Part shown: in pieces, positions 34,740 to 46,097 of the stretch
Position numbering within the stretch: the first letter of the stretch is position 1
Layout of the letters: the number at the start of each line of letters is the position of its first letter
Source: Pisolithus tinctorius
Lineage: Eukaryota > Basidiomycota > Agaricomycetes > Boletales > Pisolithaceae
NCBI GenBank assembly: GCA_024663395.1
Contig: JANFAH010000001.1
Span: 1,302,001 to 1,366,000 of the forward strand
Reading direction: 5' to 3'
Length of the DNA: 64,000 bases
The notes under the pieces: generated by a model
Told to the model about the DNA's origin: nothing
Seen by the model: only the letters and a program-made list of their open reading frames with translations
Database searches by the model: none
Translations under genes and position numbers: made by a program

Positions 34740-35830
34740 ACCAAGTGTGTATCTCGCTCGTTATCGCGCCGTACCTCTCGCTTTTTGGCACGCTCGTTCT
34801 ACTCGACGTTAGCTCTCTGTTGGTACCAAGATTGCTTGCAGGCACCCAGCCATTGAGGAGATATTCGCGTTTTTTTTGTGGATAGGTCCATTCTCAGGGT
34901 CCTGTAGTCGTATCTCGCTCGTTTCCACGTCACGCCTCTCGCTTTTCCGCGGACTGGTACTACTCGACCAGAGCTTTCCAGAGAGCCCAAGAATGTTCCA
35001 GCGCGCTCAGTGGTTCCGGAGTTATTTCGCATTTTTGGCGCATGAGGTCTTCTGACTGTAACTCGCGCGAATTTGTGCCGCGTCTCTCGCCTTTTGGCAT
35101 GCCGGTACTACTCGACGAGACCTTTCCAGGGATACCAAGAATGTTTTGGCGCGCGCAGCGGTTTCGGAGGTATTCGCATTTTTGTGAGAAGGTCACCTCG
35201 AGGTCTTGCCACAGTAGCTCGCACAGTTCTGCGCCGTTCCTCTCTCTTTTCGGGTCGTTCATCCCTCTCGCTGAGCCCTTCCTGGGGACACATGCTTTGT
35301 AAAATTCCGCGCAACCGTTGTCGAGATATCAGCGTTTTCGTATCCAGAGGGCTTCGAGCCAGTTTCGCATGTAACTCGGGATCGGCTGGTCCAATCAGCG
35401 TATTTCCTTGTTCGCCCTGTTCTTCTGCGAATCCTCTACCGTCTCCCGGAGTTTCGTGTTGATCGTGCCAGCCATTGTTGTGCGAGTCAACCCCTTCTCA
35501 CTGCCCTTGAGGTCCTCTCGTCGTATCTCGCGCACTCGAGCACCGTTCCTCTCGCTTTTCTGGCAGTCCGTTCCCCTCATGTAACCCTTTCTGGGGACGC
35601 CTCTTTTGTCAAATTCTGCGCAGACATCGTTGAGATATGCTCGTTTTTGTGGTTAGAGGCACTTTCGGACGACTCTTTGAGTATCTCGCCCGGTTCTCGA
35701 CCGGATCTCTCGCTTTTCGGGATCCCGATGCTACTATTCGACAGCTTCAGAATGGTAGCTTTTCCGTCGTCGTCGCTGCAGAACTCGTGGCTACATTTGG
35801 TTTTTGGTGGATGAGGATACCTTTGGGCGG
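34740..35830. repeat. Degenerate ~160-bp tandem repeat
   Basis: A segment with GTATCTCGCTCG, CTCTCGCTTTT, a TACTACTCGAC-like block and GAGATATTCGC recurs at about 34748, 34910, 35060, 35215, 35520 and 35680, i.e. roughly every 150-165 bp. Units are diverged (about 60-70% by eye) and show no consistent frame. It fills the part of the element where pol would be expected. Confidence 0.6.
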
Positions 35831-36057
35831 TTTTGTGGATATCTCAGGATCGGGCGTGTGGATTCTCTCCTTTCATTTTGCAAGGTCCTCGCTGCATTCC
35901 CTTCTGTCGTCATGTCTTGTTTCGTGCCATCTCGAGCAACTGTTTTTCGTCGACGAGGCATTGTCTTGCCCCCCCTCCCTCGTGGCTTTGAATTCTTGTA
36001 TAGTCGAGCTGCCTTCAAGTTGACTGGGGACAGTCAATATCTCAAGTACCCCTGGGA

Positions 36058-36407
36058 TGTAGGGAATGTAATTTCCCTACTAGGGGAATTGTTTTATTTT
36101 GTTCATTTTATTCAGTTTTGATTCTAGGTGTTTTTTCTGCTAGTGGTACTTAGAGTTTCGCATTTTGGTCGCTTAGTCAGCACTACCTAGTACTGGATGT
36201 AGTTAGTTTTTTTTTAAAAACAATAGACGAGCTACCACAGATGAGAGACGAGTTTGAGCAGGTCGTTTCCCTGCACCCAGACAGCCCTAGAAGCCTTCAG
36301 ACGACTACCAGGATCCTTGCCTAGGCTATAGAAGCCCCTTTGGCTTACTCTCTCCCCTCAGGTTTCACCCTATCCCTCACTCTCCCGTTATAATCTATCT
36401 TCCTACA
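36058..36407 (+). repeat. 3' LTR of the Gag-only element
   Basis: 350-bp direct copy of 32104-32453, near-identical. No clear polypurine tract is seen just upstream. Confidence 0.8.
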
Positions 36408-37357
36408 GCGTACAGTGTATATACAATATGTGTTCATCAGTTCTGCATGTACCTGCATGGCAGTGCAAATTGCCTAAACGCGTACTTATGAAACACCTCA
36501 CCTGGGACCCTGCCACTGTAATACTGTAATTCCTAGTGGGCCATCGTGAGTACACAGGATCCAGGCCTTCACGAGCTTCAACGCATCCTGTCAACTGGTT
36601 TGCTAATTTCACTGGTTCAAAACTGCAAATGGAGCCAGCCTGGATGCAAACGTGCATACTCATTTTCCATCACAAAGTCACTTTACAGGACTTTACAATT
36701 GCTTTCCAGCACTTTGCAGCTCGAACCAGTCTGCAGCCTCAAGGCCTATTGGGCCCAGGGCACTAACATAATCGCTTAGGGCAGGTTAGTGGGGTGCATG
36801 GTGGCAGGAGCCCTTGCCTGCCTTTGCCCTCCATCTTTGATGCTCGACACTCGACGCTCTTCAATCGCTGCTGTTGGTAAGTACTTGTCAGCAAGCCTAT
36901 CCCAATGTTTCACCCAGTTGACAGATCGCTATCACTCGAAGGTCGATTCAGTTCCATCGGATGGGTCTGGTGAGCAGCCCGTTGGCCGTTCCCTTCGCTG
37001 GGTGGTTTGGCACAGGACATCACGTCTATGCAGCCATCCTTGAGCTGATCATTGGTCCCCTTCAAGATTTTCAAGATTGGAAGGTTTGACTTGGCTTCAA
37101 GACTGTCCTCGCACATACTGATCATCTGGTGAGTCACATCATCAACTTCTGCCCTTCCCCTTCCACTCATAAGTTTTGAAACACAGATCTTGTGCATCGA
37201 GTGTGTCTATTCTTGCAATGCCATCCACCATGATGCTAAACTGGCAAGTAGACTACACCGACCTATTTGTAAGCTGGGCGCTGCCCTATGTCAACTGATA
37301 TTCTACATCATCACGCCCCTCAACCTCCTGACAAGTCTTTCATCACGTTCCAAAACC
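36408..37357. other. Spacer upstream of the XPG-like remnant
   Basis: Several short splice-like sites and fragments (e.g. 37200-37310 with VSILAMPSTMMLNWQVDY), but no recognisable gene. It may contain a decayed neighbour. Confidence 0.3.
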
Positions 37358-39040
37358 ATGCAGGCACTTGAACTGTGGCTGGTGAGTCGCATTTTTTTCT
37401 CTGCTGTTCGTTGGCCTGGCCGCATTAACCATAATTAGCTTCTTGCTCCTGCAGCAAGGCAATGTACACTTGGCAAGCTTGCTACTGAGAACTTCAGCAC
37501 ATGGGGTGATGGAGCAGGCACCCAGTTGCTCACTGTGGGCTTTAATGCCAGGTTAGTGGCCTGCTTCGTATGGTCCCTTTTGTCCCTCACAGACCCCACT
37601 AGTGCATGGATGCATTCATTGCTTAACGTGTTTTTGTGGCACCAAGCTGGCACAGGACAATCACACAAAATATGAACAATTTTCCATCACCTTTCTTCCA
37701 TCTCTCAGATGCTGCTCCACCTGTACTTCATTTTCGATGGGCCAGACTGCCCTCAGCTCAAGAGGGGAAAAGACATCATGTGCACACACTATCTGCCTCT
37801 CCTCATGCAGCACTTTCAAGAGCTGCTGACAGCATTTGATTTCAACTGGCACACAGTGAGTCATTGATTGTACATGTCACTGGGTGCTAACAAAGCTCAT
37901 AAGGCTCTGGGAGAGGCAGAGGCAGAACTCGCCTGCCTCCAGTCATGCACCCTCATCGATGTTGTGGTGATGCTGTACAATGATGTGCTGCTGTTTGGTG
38001 CGACTTGCATCATTCGCAGGTAGGTCAGTTCAAACATGGAGATGTGTTCGTTTAGCTTACCACAAATAGTGGCATCCCACCATCTGGCAAGTACAAAGAC
38101 ATGCAACTCTACTCATCAGATGCCTTACAAAATTGCACCAGCCTCAAGTGGGGTGACCTCCTCCTTGTCACACTGATGAGTAGTGTAGATAGTGAGGTAA
38201 GTGCCATATTCAGCGCCCCAAAGATGCCGCCCAACCTCATTCAATTTGTTAGACAGGTTGCTGGTGGTGCAGCACAGACATTGCCTGCTGATTGGTAAAT
38301 TATGGCTTTGGAAAGACCCTCTTTGAAGCCATGATCATGCTTCAGTTCATGGAGTTTATGGAGTTCGTTGCCAGGTGGCATGACGATGTCTGCAAGGTGC
38401 TATGAACGGATCCTCAACACCTCCTCGGACATAGGCATCATGAGCTTGCTTGTATCATTGTGGAGGAACGCATTGAGTTCCCTGACCCAGCTGTCTTAGC
38501 GATGTATCTGTTACCTCTCACCTCATGGTCAGAGGGTCACCATCCCCCCATTGCCATCATGAGGTCTTGTCAGCCTGATCTTGCATCGCTGGTAGAGTTC
38601 TGTTTGTGGTGCCTTGGCTGGTCACCAGATACAATCCAGTCCCAATTGATGGGTGCTCGTGCCAGTGCTGCTATGCATGCACTTCTGCAGGTGAGTCTTG
38701 CATGTGCGAAATCCACCCACCCCGCCTCATCATCCACTGTCTACAGCTCCCAGGAAATGTTAACAGTGAGTGGCTGCAACATGGCCTTTGGGTCCTGAGC
38801 CATTCTGATAAGTCATACAAGCTCTCTGTGCCAAGTTTACCACTTGAAACACCAGTAGACAAAGATCCATTGCCTGCCTACAAGATAGAGATGCCGGCAG
38901 TCATGTTAGAATACTCAAGGCCCGATTTGGTGGAGTCGATGGTTAACCTTGCTTGTGAAACTGGAGTTATTGACCTGGTAGGTGGTGCAGATGCACTGCA
39001 TTTCGAAGCTGGAGTTATTGGTCTCATGGATAAGGACTAG
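37358..39040 (+). pseudogene. XPG/GEN1-like nuclease ('PIN domain-like') pseudogene
   Basis: Exons inferred at 37358-37381, 37439-37551, about 37600-37857, about 37906-38021, about 38071-38190 and about 38300-38690, with a last piece to 39040. Motifs in order: an LLAPAA start, LYFIFDGPDCPQLKRGKD (XPG-N core), LGEAEAELACLQS (XPG-I signature), NDVLLFGATCIIR, YSSDALQNCTSLKWGDLLLV, then FPDPAVLAMYLLPLTSW. XPG-family nucleases cut branched or flapped DNA; in agaricomycetes this lineage-expanded group is annotated as PIN-like. Damage: TGA at 37673 where Arg is expected, stops near 38300 and 38403, and loss of the usual D-Y-D metal residues (reads VDSE). Confidence 0.6.
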
Positions 39041-39689
39041 CCATTCACCTAGCACACATTTCTATAGCATTGTATCAGTTTGTGAGTGGCACAATTACCA
39101 TGTCTGTGCAAGTCTACCTTGCTCACTTCCTCACCTGCTGCTGTGCTTGCTCCATGCTACTCCCAGCCTGCCTGCCCAAGCGAATGTGATGTATCAGTTT
39201 CCGTCCTCCAGATCCAACTTGATGACTGCCTGTCTTCACATCACTCCCACCTCGGTTTGCATTGTCACCCAGAGGCATATTCATTGGCTTCATGCATCTG
39301 AAAGGAAACAGGAAAAAGATAATGCACTGCATTCATTCCCGAGGCTGGGTACTTCAAATTTTGGGAGGGATCTGATGGACCAGAGATTAATGTTCAGGTG
39401 GGCATTGTTTTCAGCGAGTGCACTGTCTCTGATGATTATGTCCATTTATTGCCCTGTCATCTTTCAGCTCTCAGGTTCACTGGAAACCCTGGAAACCTAT
39501 AATGTCGGTAATCTGTCTTCTCAGTTCATGCATGTCCCACTCTCTTCCCACTCCAGGATCCTCTGTCTCATCCATTTCACCCTTCCCACATACTATATCC
39601 AGAGACTGCCTATGACATGCCTACCTCATTCCCCATGACTGCCAATTCCATGATGCTCACAGATTGAGATATGCACTAGGTTCAGTCAG

Positions 39690-40240
39690 TGAGATACAAT
39701 TTTGAAGGTATGGTCAAGTGCCAACTTAACCTTGCTCGTGAATGGTCACTGCAGGATCCAAAGGTTAATATCAATGTTTCACCGATATCTGTCTGTGTCG
39801 GGCAGCAGAGTGTAGGAGGAAAGTGTATACCATTTGGCAGGAGCCCTTCTTCTATGCCATGGCTGGTCAAGAAGGTCTCATCGACATTGCTGTCAAAACT
39901 GGTGGAAAGGGGATGTCTAATGATGTCTGCTATGACGGTACAGTGTGCAATTTGTTGGGTGACCTCATCCAGCTTATATACAGAGAGGATGGGATGCATG
40001 GTGTGTTCATCATGTGCCAGAGGATTGACATGTTCAGGCTCAGTGACAGGGAGTTGGAGCAGACATCCCGACCCTACCTCCGCCTCTACCAAAGACTCTG
40101 CATTCGTCAAATCCTTCTTCGCCATCCCAGGTGATGGGGGGAGTGCCAAGATGGAGATGGAGTGGGTTTTGGAGACTGATGGTGTCAACTTGAAGGCGGT
40201 GATCTGCATTCCAGGTGTCGACTTTACTTTATTCACCTAG
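39690..40240 (+). pseudogene. RPB1 pseudogene fragment 1
   Basis: Pieces of the largest subunit of RNA polymerase II: SVCVGQQSVGGKCIPFG (about 39790), then in another frame FYAMAGQEGLIDIAVKTGG (about 39850), LLGDLIQLIYREDGMHG and FRLSDRELE. After a jump, SFFAIPGD and EWVLETDGVNLK appear, which belong several hundred residues further on. Internal deletions and frameshifts make it nonfunctional. The upstream segment (39430-39740) is repeated at 40340-40600, so this fragment and the next are a tandem duplication. Confidence 0.65.
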
Positions 40241-40973
40241 GTCGTTATGAACTCAGTTGTGCTCACTGAGATCTCCTAGGTAACAGTCCTTACCTTGTTT
40301 GCCTTCTGTACCTGACCAACTTTCTGCACTTTGTATGGTTTGCCCAAAGGACACTCTGTCATCTTCCCACTCTCCGGTTTGCTGGAAGCCTGGTAATGTG
40401 AGTAATCAGTCTTCTCGGCCGCACACATCTCCCTCCTCCCCACTCCAGCATCCTCCATCTCGTCCATTTCGCCCTCCCCGCATACTATATCTGGGGACTG
40501 TCCACAACGCACCTACCTCATTCCCCATGACTGCCAGCTCCACGATGTACACAAATCGAAATGTGCCGCAGGTCAGTAAGATAGAATTTTGAAAGTGTGG
40601 TTGAATGTGAATAAACGTACTTATCCTTGCTAGTGAATGGCCACAGCAGGTTTGTGTATTGATGTCTCACCAATGTCTGCCTGTGTTGGGCAGCAGAGTG
40701 GAGAAGGAAAGCATATACCATTCGGTTTCCACCCATCGGATGTCACCTCACTTTACCAAGGATGACTTCAGCCCAGAAGTGAGGGGATTCATAAAGAACT
40801 CATACATGCATGGTCTGACCACCACAGGGGTACTTTTTCCATGCCACAGCTGGTCAAGAAGGTCTTGTCAATACTGCTATCAAGATGGCAAGACAAACTA
40901 TATCCAATGACATCTTGTCAATGTGCTGGAGGACATCATATCCCCCTCCCAGGCTTTCTCTGCCCCCACCTGT

Positions 40974-41250
40974 GCCTGTTGGCATCAAATATCTGTCAGC
41001 AAAAATCGTATCTGCATCATCTTCGCTAGTGTATGCCTCGATGAAGCACATACATACCTCTGTCAGCCAAAATCATATCCACATCGTCTTTGCCAGCATA
41101 CACCTCGATGAAGCATGTACATACCTCCATCAGCCAAAATTGTATCTGCATCGTCTTCGCCAGCGTACACCTTGATGAAGCACGTACATACCTCTGTCGG
41201 CCAAAATTGTATCCACATTGTCTTCGCCAGAGTACTCCTTGGTGGAGCAC
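40974..41250. repeat. 67-bp minisatellite within the RPB1 remnant
   Basis: ATGAAGCA starts recur at 41041, 41108 and 41175, and a decayed one near 41242, 67 bp apart, with a partial unit before 41041. Consensus contains CATACCTCTGTCAGCCAAAA. Confidence 0.85.
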
Positions 41251-42516
41251 ATATGCTCCCCCCTATTGTTGAAGATGGAGATGCTCGCATTTGCATCACC
41301 TGCTGTTTGGTAAACAACTTTCAGTTCTCCACATTTGTTCTGCATTGACATCCTGGACAATGACAGTGGCTTCCTTTTGCTAGACTTCTGGGAATCAGTA
41401 CCAATGATAGCCCTGATAAAGTACACTTTCGCCTCATGCAGGATCGTCACCAGTTGCAGTCATTCATTTTCCCTCATGCAGACAGCCTCACTCCCACTGC
41501 ATGCCTGTCAATTTGCACCATATCATTCAAAGTGCTGTTCAGATCTTCCACATCAACCACTGCAAGTCTAGTGACCTCGAACCAACCTACACTGCTGATG
41601 TGGTCCACCAACTTCACAGAGAGGTTAGCAGGGAAGTGTGGGCGAACACTTTGCTGACCTTCCGCATGCACGTACGAGCCATACTCGCTACCCACTGCAT
41701 ATTGGAAGAGTTCCACTTCAACCATGAAGTGTTTGAGTGGGTGTTAGGCGAAGTTCAACCATACTCTTGTTAACCCTGGAGGGATGTATGGTACTCTTGC
41801 CACCCAGTCTATTGTTGAACCAGCTACTCAAACAACTCTTAATGCCTTCCACTACGCCAGTGTATCCAGCAAAACTGCTACTCTCGGTGTCCCCCATTTG
41901 AAAAAAAAATCATCAACGTTGCCACCAATATCAAAACGCTTTCACTTTCTGAGTACTTGGAATTCAATATGGCCCAGGACAGGATGTCAGCGAAGAATGT
42001 GCAGCAGGAGCTCGCCTACACATCACTTCGGATTGTGACCACCACAGTCGAGATTTGGTATGACCCTGAACCTACATCCACCATTATCGAAGGAGGCTCC
42101 ATGTTCATTGAATTTTTCTTTGCCATTCTAGATGAGGAAATCGAGTCGAAGCTCCATCTTCAGTCACCATGCACCTTTGGCTGGTGCTTGATCGTGACAG
42201 AACAATTGATTGGAGTCTTACTGTGGTCGCCAACCGCATCGCTGAGAGCTTCAAGACATACCTCTTCATCATCTGGAGCAAAGGTAACTTGGAGAAACAG
42301 GCAGGGTGCAGTCGAAGAAGACATCTTCCTCTGCCAATTCAAGAACACGATGTTGAACTCAGTCAGCCTGCACAGCATACATACCCCTGAGGCTTATGCC
42401 GATGATGAAGGGAGCATCAAGACAAATGGAGGAGTAGGTTCTGGAGACTGACAGTGTCAACTTGAAGGTGGTGATCTGCCTTCCAGAACATCAACTTTAT
42501 TCACACATACTTGAAC

Positions 42517-43230
42517 TGTCAAGTCCGGGCCTACTCCGACCAACTCCGATGCTAAACAAGGTCTAGAGGAGGGTCCAGAAGCAAGTCCGACACACAGGAA
42601 CAGAACTCCGACTAGCGGAGTGTCAGCAGAGACGAAGACCACCGAGACAAAGGTGGAGCAGAGTGAGGGCATCAGGTTTAGCTCGTGTGCTACCCCCTTG
42701 CATGATCTCAGCCCTCATATTTCAGAGGGAGAGTACAGATGGAGAGTCAGAGATAACTCCGACAGGCAGAAGACGGAATCAGAGGGAGTAGGAACTAAGT
42801 TGATATTCGTACTGAAGAACAGTGGAGTACAGTACATGTTTTTATACTGCTACAGAGGTACAGTAATCAGAATCAGAACTGACATACGGAGACTCATAAA
42901 TTTTCAAGTAAAATTTCCTGGACGATGAATGAAGGGTAGATGGAGGACATATGAATGGGTAACACAGAACATCCAGAAAAGGAAATAGTCCAGATGTTGG
43001 ACCATGCAGTGAGCATGCTGCGGAGTACCTGACTGCGAAGGTAGTCACATGACCCCTCAGAGAATGGACCACTCGGTCTGGTAGGGGAGCAACACAAGTT
43101 TGACAGCAGTCAGAGCGGAGACAGTTCGTAACCAACAGAAGTTGGGTGGAGTTGGTGCGGAGTGAGTGAATGACCAGCGGAAAAGGTTGCAGAGTGAGCA
43201 AAGACCTATGACAAATGCACGGTTATGACA
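42517..43230 (-). mobile_element. Solo LTR with 5-bp target duplication TGAAC
   Basis: 714 bp, TGTCAAGTCC...GGTTATGACA on the plus strand, i.e. LTR in minus orientation. Flanked by TGAAC at 42512-42516 and TGAAC at 43231-43235, a perfect 5-bp target-site duplication as made by Ty3/gypsy integrases. A second copy of the family (plus orientation) is at 57001-57734. It interrupts the RPB1 fragment. Confidence 0.92.
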
Positions 43231-44333
43231 TGAACAGCCAGTGCATTGAGACTTTCAACACACTCAGGATTGAAGCTGCACATGTAGCAATCACAAAGGA
43301 AATGCGAGGAGTTATCAAATTCAACAGTTTGTATGTGAACTATCACCACCTAGCATTGCTCTGCGACCTCATGACCCATTGTAGAACACTCATGGTGATC
43401 ACTTCTCATGGTAACAACCACACAGACACTGATGTCCTGATGCGCTGCTCATGGAGGAAACAGTTGGGATTTTGATGGAAGCCATTGGGCATCACTGACT
43501 TGATGGGTTGTGGGGTATTCACGACTATGCATGTGACCTAATAATAGCATTGTATTACCTTTAGTTCTTGATTTGTTGTACTCCTGTGCATATTGAACGT
43601 CGAGGGCTTCACACTGAATATGATGTCACCGAATTAAATCTGAATGAAATATATTATAGTAGCTAGTTGACAGTGCAGCTACACTACGAACTGGCTTCGT
43701 TTGCGACTCCCACACACCACCCAGTTGGGTTCAGGCCACTTGTGGAGGGAATGAACATCCTTTACATGCAATGGTCGGACAGAAGGCATTAACAACGAAG
43801 AGTGTTGCCTTACCTAGCTCCCCTGACAAGAGAAAGAGGAGAGTGAAGGCATCTGCTCCAAAGGAACAGCCCAGCCTACATACCATTCATCAGATCAAGG
43901 AGGCCAGCAAACAAACTCACCTTCGGGTGGCCAAGACAAGGGCAACATATGCCAGGCACAGTCATGGTTACAGAGCCACTTTCCGGCAGAGGGAATGCAG
44001 CTGCCCCCAAGTCCAAGTCATGTTGGTGGTGGAGACCTGAGCTCGGAAGTGTATGGCAATCTGGACTTCAAGAATGCATTCGAGCACATGCCAAACCAGT
44101 GCTCGGACAAAGCACTGGCCCTTTACCTTTCGTGGAAGGGCTTCCAGGAGAACTGCAGTCAGAGTACAATTGATGGTGTTCAGGCAGCATTCAAATTGAT
44201 GTGGGTTGAGGTGTGTGTCTCACATGACTCTACCTTAGCCATTGACTAATACAGAGACTCCTGACAGTGATGGCAGGATGTTCCATGAGGCCTGGCATTA
44301 TAGTGGTGCATGCCAGCAGTGGGAGGGGAATCC

Positions 44334-44728
44334 TGTTACGATACGTACTCTTTTCCTTTTCTTTTCTTTTCTTTTCATCTTATCTAATCTTTTCATCTTA
44401 TCTTATCTCTCGGACTCGGCCCGGACCCCGGTCTGGACCTCGCCTCACCTTTACCTTGCTTCCTCCTTCTAGTACATTCTGCTCCACTATGATATCGTTA
44501 TGACATCACTATGATGTCATGGACCTCATGTACGCCGCACCGTTGCCTCATGTACTGTAGTATAAGTACCGTTACTCAATCACCCAACTAGCTCTAAGCT
44601 AGTTCATTTGGGTCTTCAAGTCCTAAAGTCGCCTGCTTCTAAGCCGTCTCCCTCTCTTTCTCTCTTTCTCTTTCTGTTGGTTCTTGGTGCGAGCCTACAA
44701 CAAACCCTGTTGTTTAGGTCTCGTCACA
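44334..44728 (+). repeat. 5' LTR of the Ty3/gypsy element
   Basis: 395 bp, TG...CA, with a pyrimidine CTTTT tract near its start and AGTATAAGTACC near 44561 as a likely TATA region. Leader 44729-45036 follows. Confidence 0.9.
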
Positions 44729-45036
44729 CTTGAACTAGCTTCTTTCTCGTTGTACCCTCGCACCGTTCATCATCATTCCTCGCTTCCTCCGTGAAGGCTC
44801 GTGGGTGTACTCGCCAAGTCCCCCGGCCTCTGAACCCGACCCAAACCTCTTTGTCCCATATATCCCCGAGCGTCGCTCGCTCACCCTGCTCTTCGATCAC
44901 AACCTCTACTCCCTTCCTCCACCTCCTTCCTACCCCTTCTCCACCGAGTCCGTCTTCCCTTGTTCGCTTCCCGCTGAACCCCAGCAACCCCGTTACAACC
45001 TCCGACCCCGTCACACCCTAAGACGTCCAGATCGCT

Positions 45037-46095
45037 ATGGAAGGCATCCAGGACCAGCTTACTGAGCTCCGCAACACCCTCGACGCTCTTCGAGACGAAA
45101 ATTACAGACTAAGCAACGAGCTAAGGGACGCTCAAGGAATGATCACAGCCATCGAGGGCCAGCATAATCAGTGGAACGCCCTCCCCGCAGATGTCATCCA
45201 AAGAAGGATAGAAGTGATGGCTGACCCGGGTCAGTACGCCGGTGATCGTGCCAAGTTCTCAGAATGGTGGGTGAAGATGAAGGTATGGGTCGCACAGAAT
45301 AGGACCACCCTACCGACCGCCCAGGATAAGTGTACTGCGGTATGGTCCCGCATGACAGGGCCTGTAGCTGGAAGATTTGCTCAGGCCAAGTTCTCGCTTG
45401 CTATCGTCACTGGGGTATGGCCTGACACGGCCGAGATGATAGAAGATATTGATAGGTTCTTTGCCCCTCAAATGGATGTTGAATGGGCCAAAGCACAGAT
45501 GCGCACTATGCGCCAGGGAAACTCCCGCTACGAAGAATTCTATGCCAAGTTCGAGTCCCTCAAGGTACAGGGACGTGTTACTGATGAGACTGCTGGCTTC
45601 TTGCTGGAAAACGCCGTCCATCCCGCCATCATAAAAGAGGCCCTAAGGAGGGGATATACCCAGGGCAACTATCTTCAGATGACTGTCGCCTTCCAAGAAG
45701 CTGCCCTTGCTAGGGATCGTTTTAAGCTTCTATATAATCACTACCCCGATGAACCTGCTCCCTGCTCCTCATATAACCGCCCCTCGTACTCCCCCTGCTT
45801 CACCCCCACTGGTACTCAACCAGGTCGCAGCGCCCCTATGGAAATAGGCGCTGCTCGCCTCCCCCCTCGTCCCGTCCCTTCCCACATCAAGTGCTTCGAT
45901 TGCCAGGGAAATCATTACAAACGTGATTGTCCCCGTGCCAAAGGAAAGGGTCCTGCTAGGCCCAATATATGGGAGGTGACACAAGAGGCACAAGAAACCG
46001 CCCTCCGCCAGATGTCGTTTGAAGAGATGCAGGCTTTCTTCTATGACAAACAGGTCAACGAGATGAAGAGCCAGGGAAAAGAGTTCGGCCAGTAG
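45037..46095 (+). CDS. gag: Gag of the Ty3/gypsy element
   Basis: 352 residues with an intact frame. An N-terminal coiled-coil-like segment (residues 1-50, LTELRNTLDALRDENYRLSN) precedes a capsid-type domain (about 65-235, e.g. FSEWWVKMKVWVAQNR and YEEFYAKFESLKVQGR). A Pro-rich linker and a zinc knuckle, CFDCQGNHYKRDC, at about residues 286-298 follow. The knuckle has three residues between the second Cys and the His rather than the usual four. Gag packages the element RNA into virus-like particles. The start was chosen as the first ATG before the coiled coil. The pol frame begins about 45 bp before the gag stop in the -1 frame, suggesting frameshift expression. Confidence 0.9.
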   Translation: MEGIQDQLTELRNTLDALRDENYRLSNELRDAQGMITAIEGQHNQWNALPADVIQRRIEVMADPGQYAGDRAKFSEWWVKMKVWVAQNRTTLPTAQDKCTAVWSRMTGPVAGRFAQAKFSLAIVTGVWPDTAEMIEDIDRFFAPQMDVEWAKAQMRTMRQGNSRYEEFYAKFESLKVQGRVTDETAGFLLENAVHPAIIKEALRRGYTQGNYLQMTVAFQEAALARDRFKLLYNHYPDEPAPCSSYNRPSYSPCFTPTGTQPGRSAPMEIGAARLPPRPVPSHIKCFDCQGNHYKRDCPRAKGKGPARPNIWEVTQEAQETALRQMSFEEMQAFFYDKQVNEMKSQGKEFGQ

Positions 46096-46097
46096 AG

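Larger units (their letters stand above)
32104..36407 (+). mobile_element. Gag-only LTR retroelement
   Basis: Flanked by direct LTRs 32104-32453 and 36058-36407 (each 350 bp, TGTAGGG...CCTACA), nearly identical (one visible difference, CAGACGAG versus CAGATGAG). A primer-binding-site-like ACTGGAGCCCACTGCGAGG follows the 5' LTR. The interior codes for one Gag-like protein and no reverse transcriptase, protease or integrase. The remainder (34410-36057) is a diverged tandem repeat block. It must depend on an autonomous partner (inference). No target-site duplication is evident (CGTGT left, GCGTA right). Confidence 0.75.
40650..43480 (+). pseudogene. RPB1 pseudogene fragment 2, split by a solo LTR
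   Basis: A longer C-terminal half of RPB1 without the heptad tail, in order: PHFTKDDFSPEVRGFIKNSY (about 40745), LPVNLHHIIQSAVQIFHIN (about 41505), [17 protein letters not shown] (to 41773), [20 protein letters not shown] (41784), [39 protein letters not shown], then after the LTR IEAAHVAITKEMRGVIKF and YHHLALLCDLMTH (to 43475). Frameshifts and stops are frequent, a 67-bp minisatellite sits between the first two pieces, and the solo LTR 42517-43230 interrupts a codon context reading TYLN/SQCIE. The real RPB1 must lie elsewhere. Confidence 0.7.

Noticed and set aside
32104..36407. A 5-bp target-site duplication for the Gag-only element
   Set aside because: Left flank CGTGT and right flank GCGTA do not match, so the element may have recombined or its flanks are altered.
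37358..39040. An active XPG nuclease gene
   Set aside because: In-frame TGA, further stops and loss of metal-binding residues; also inconsistent splice frames in the middle.
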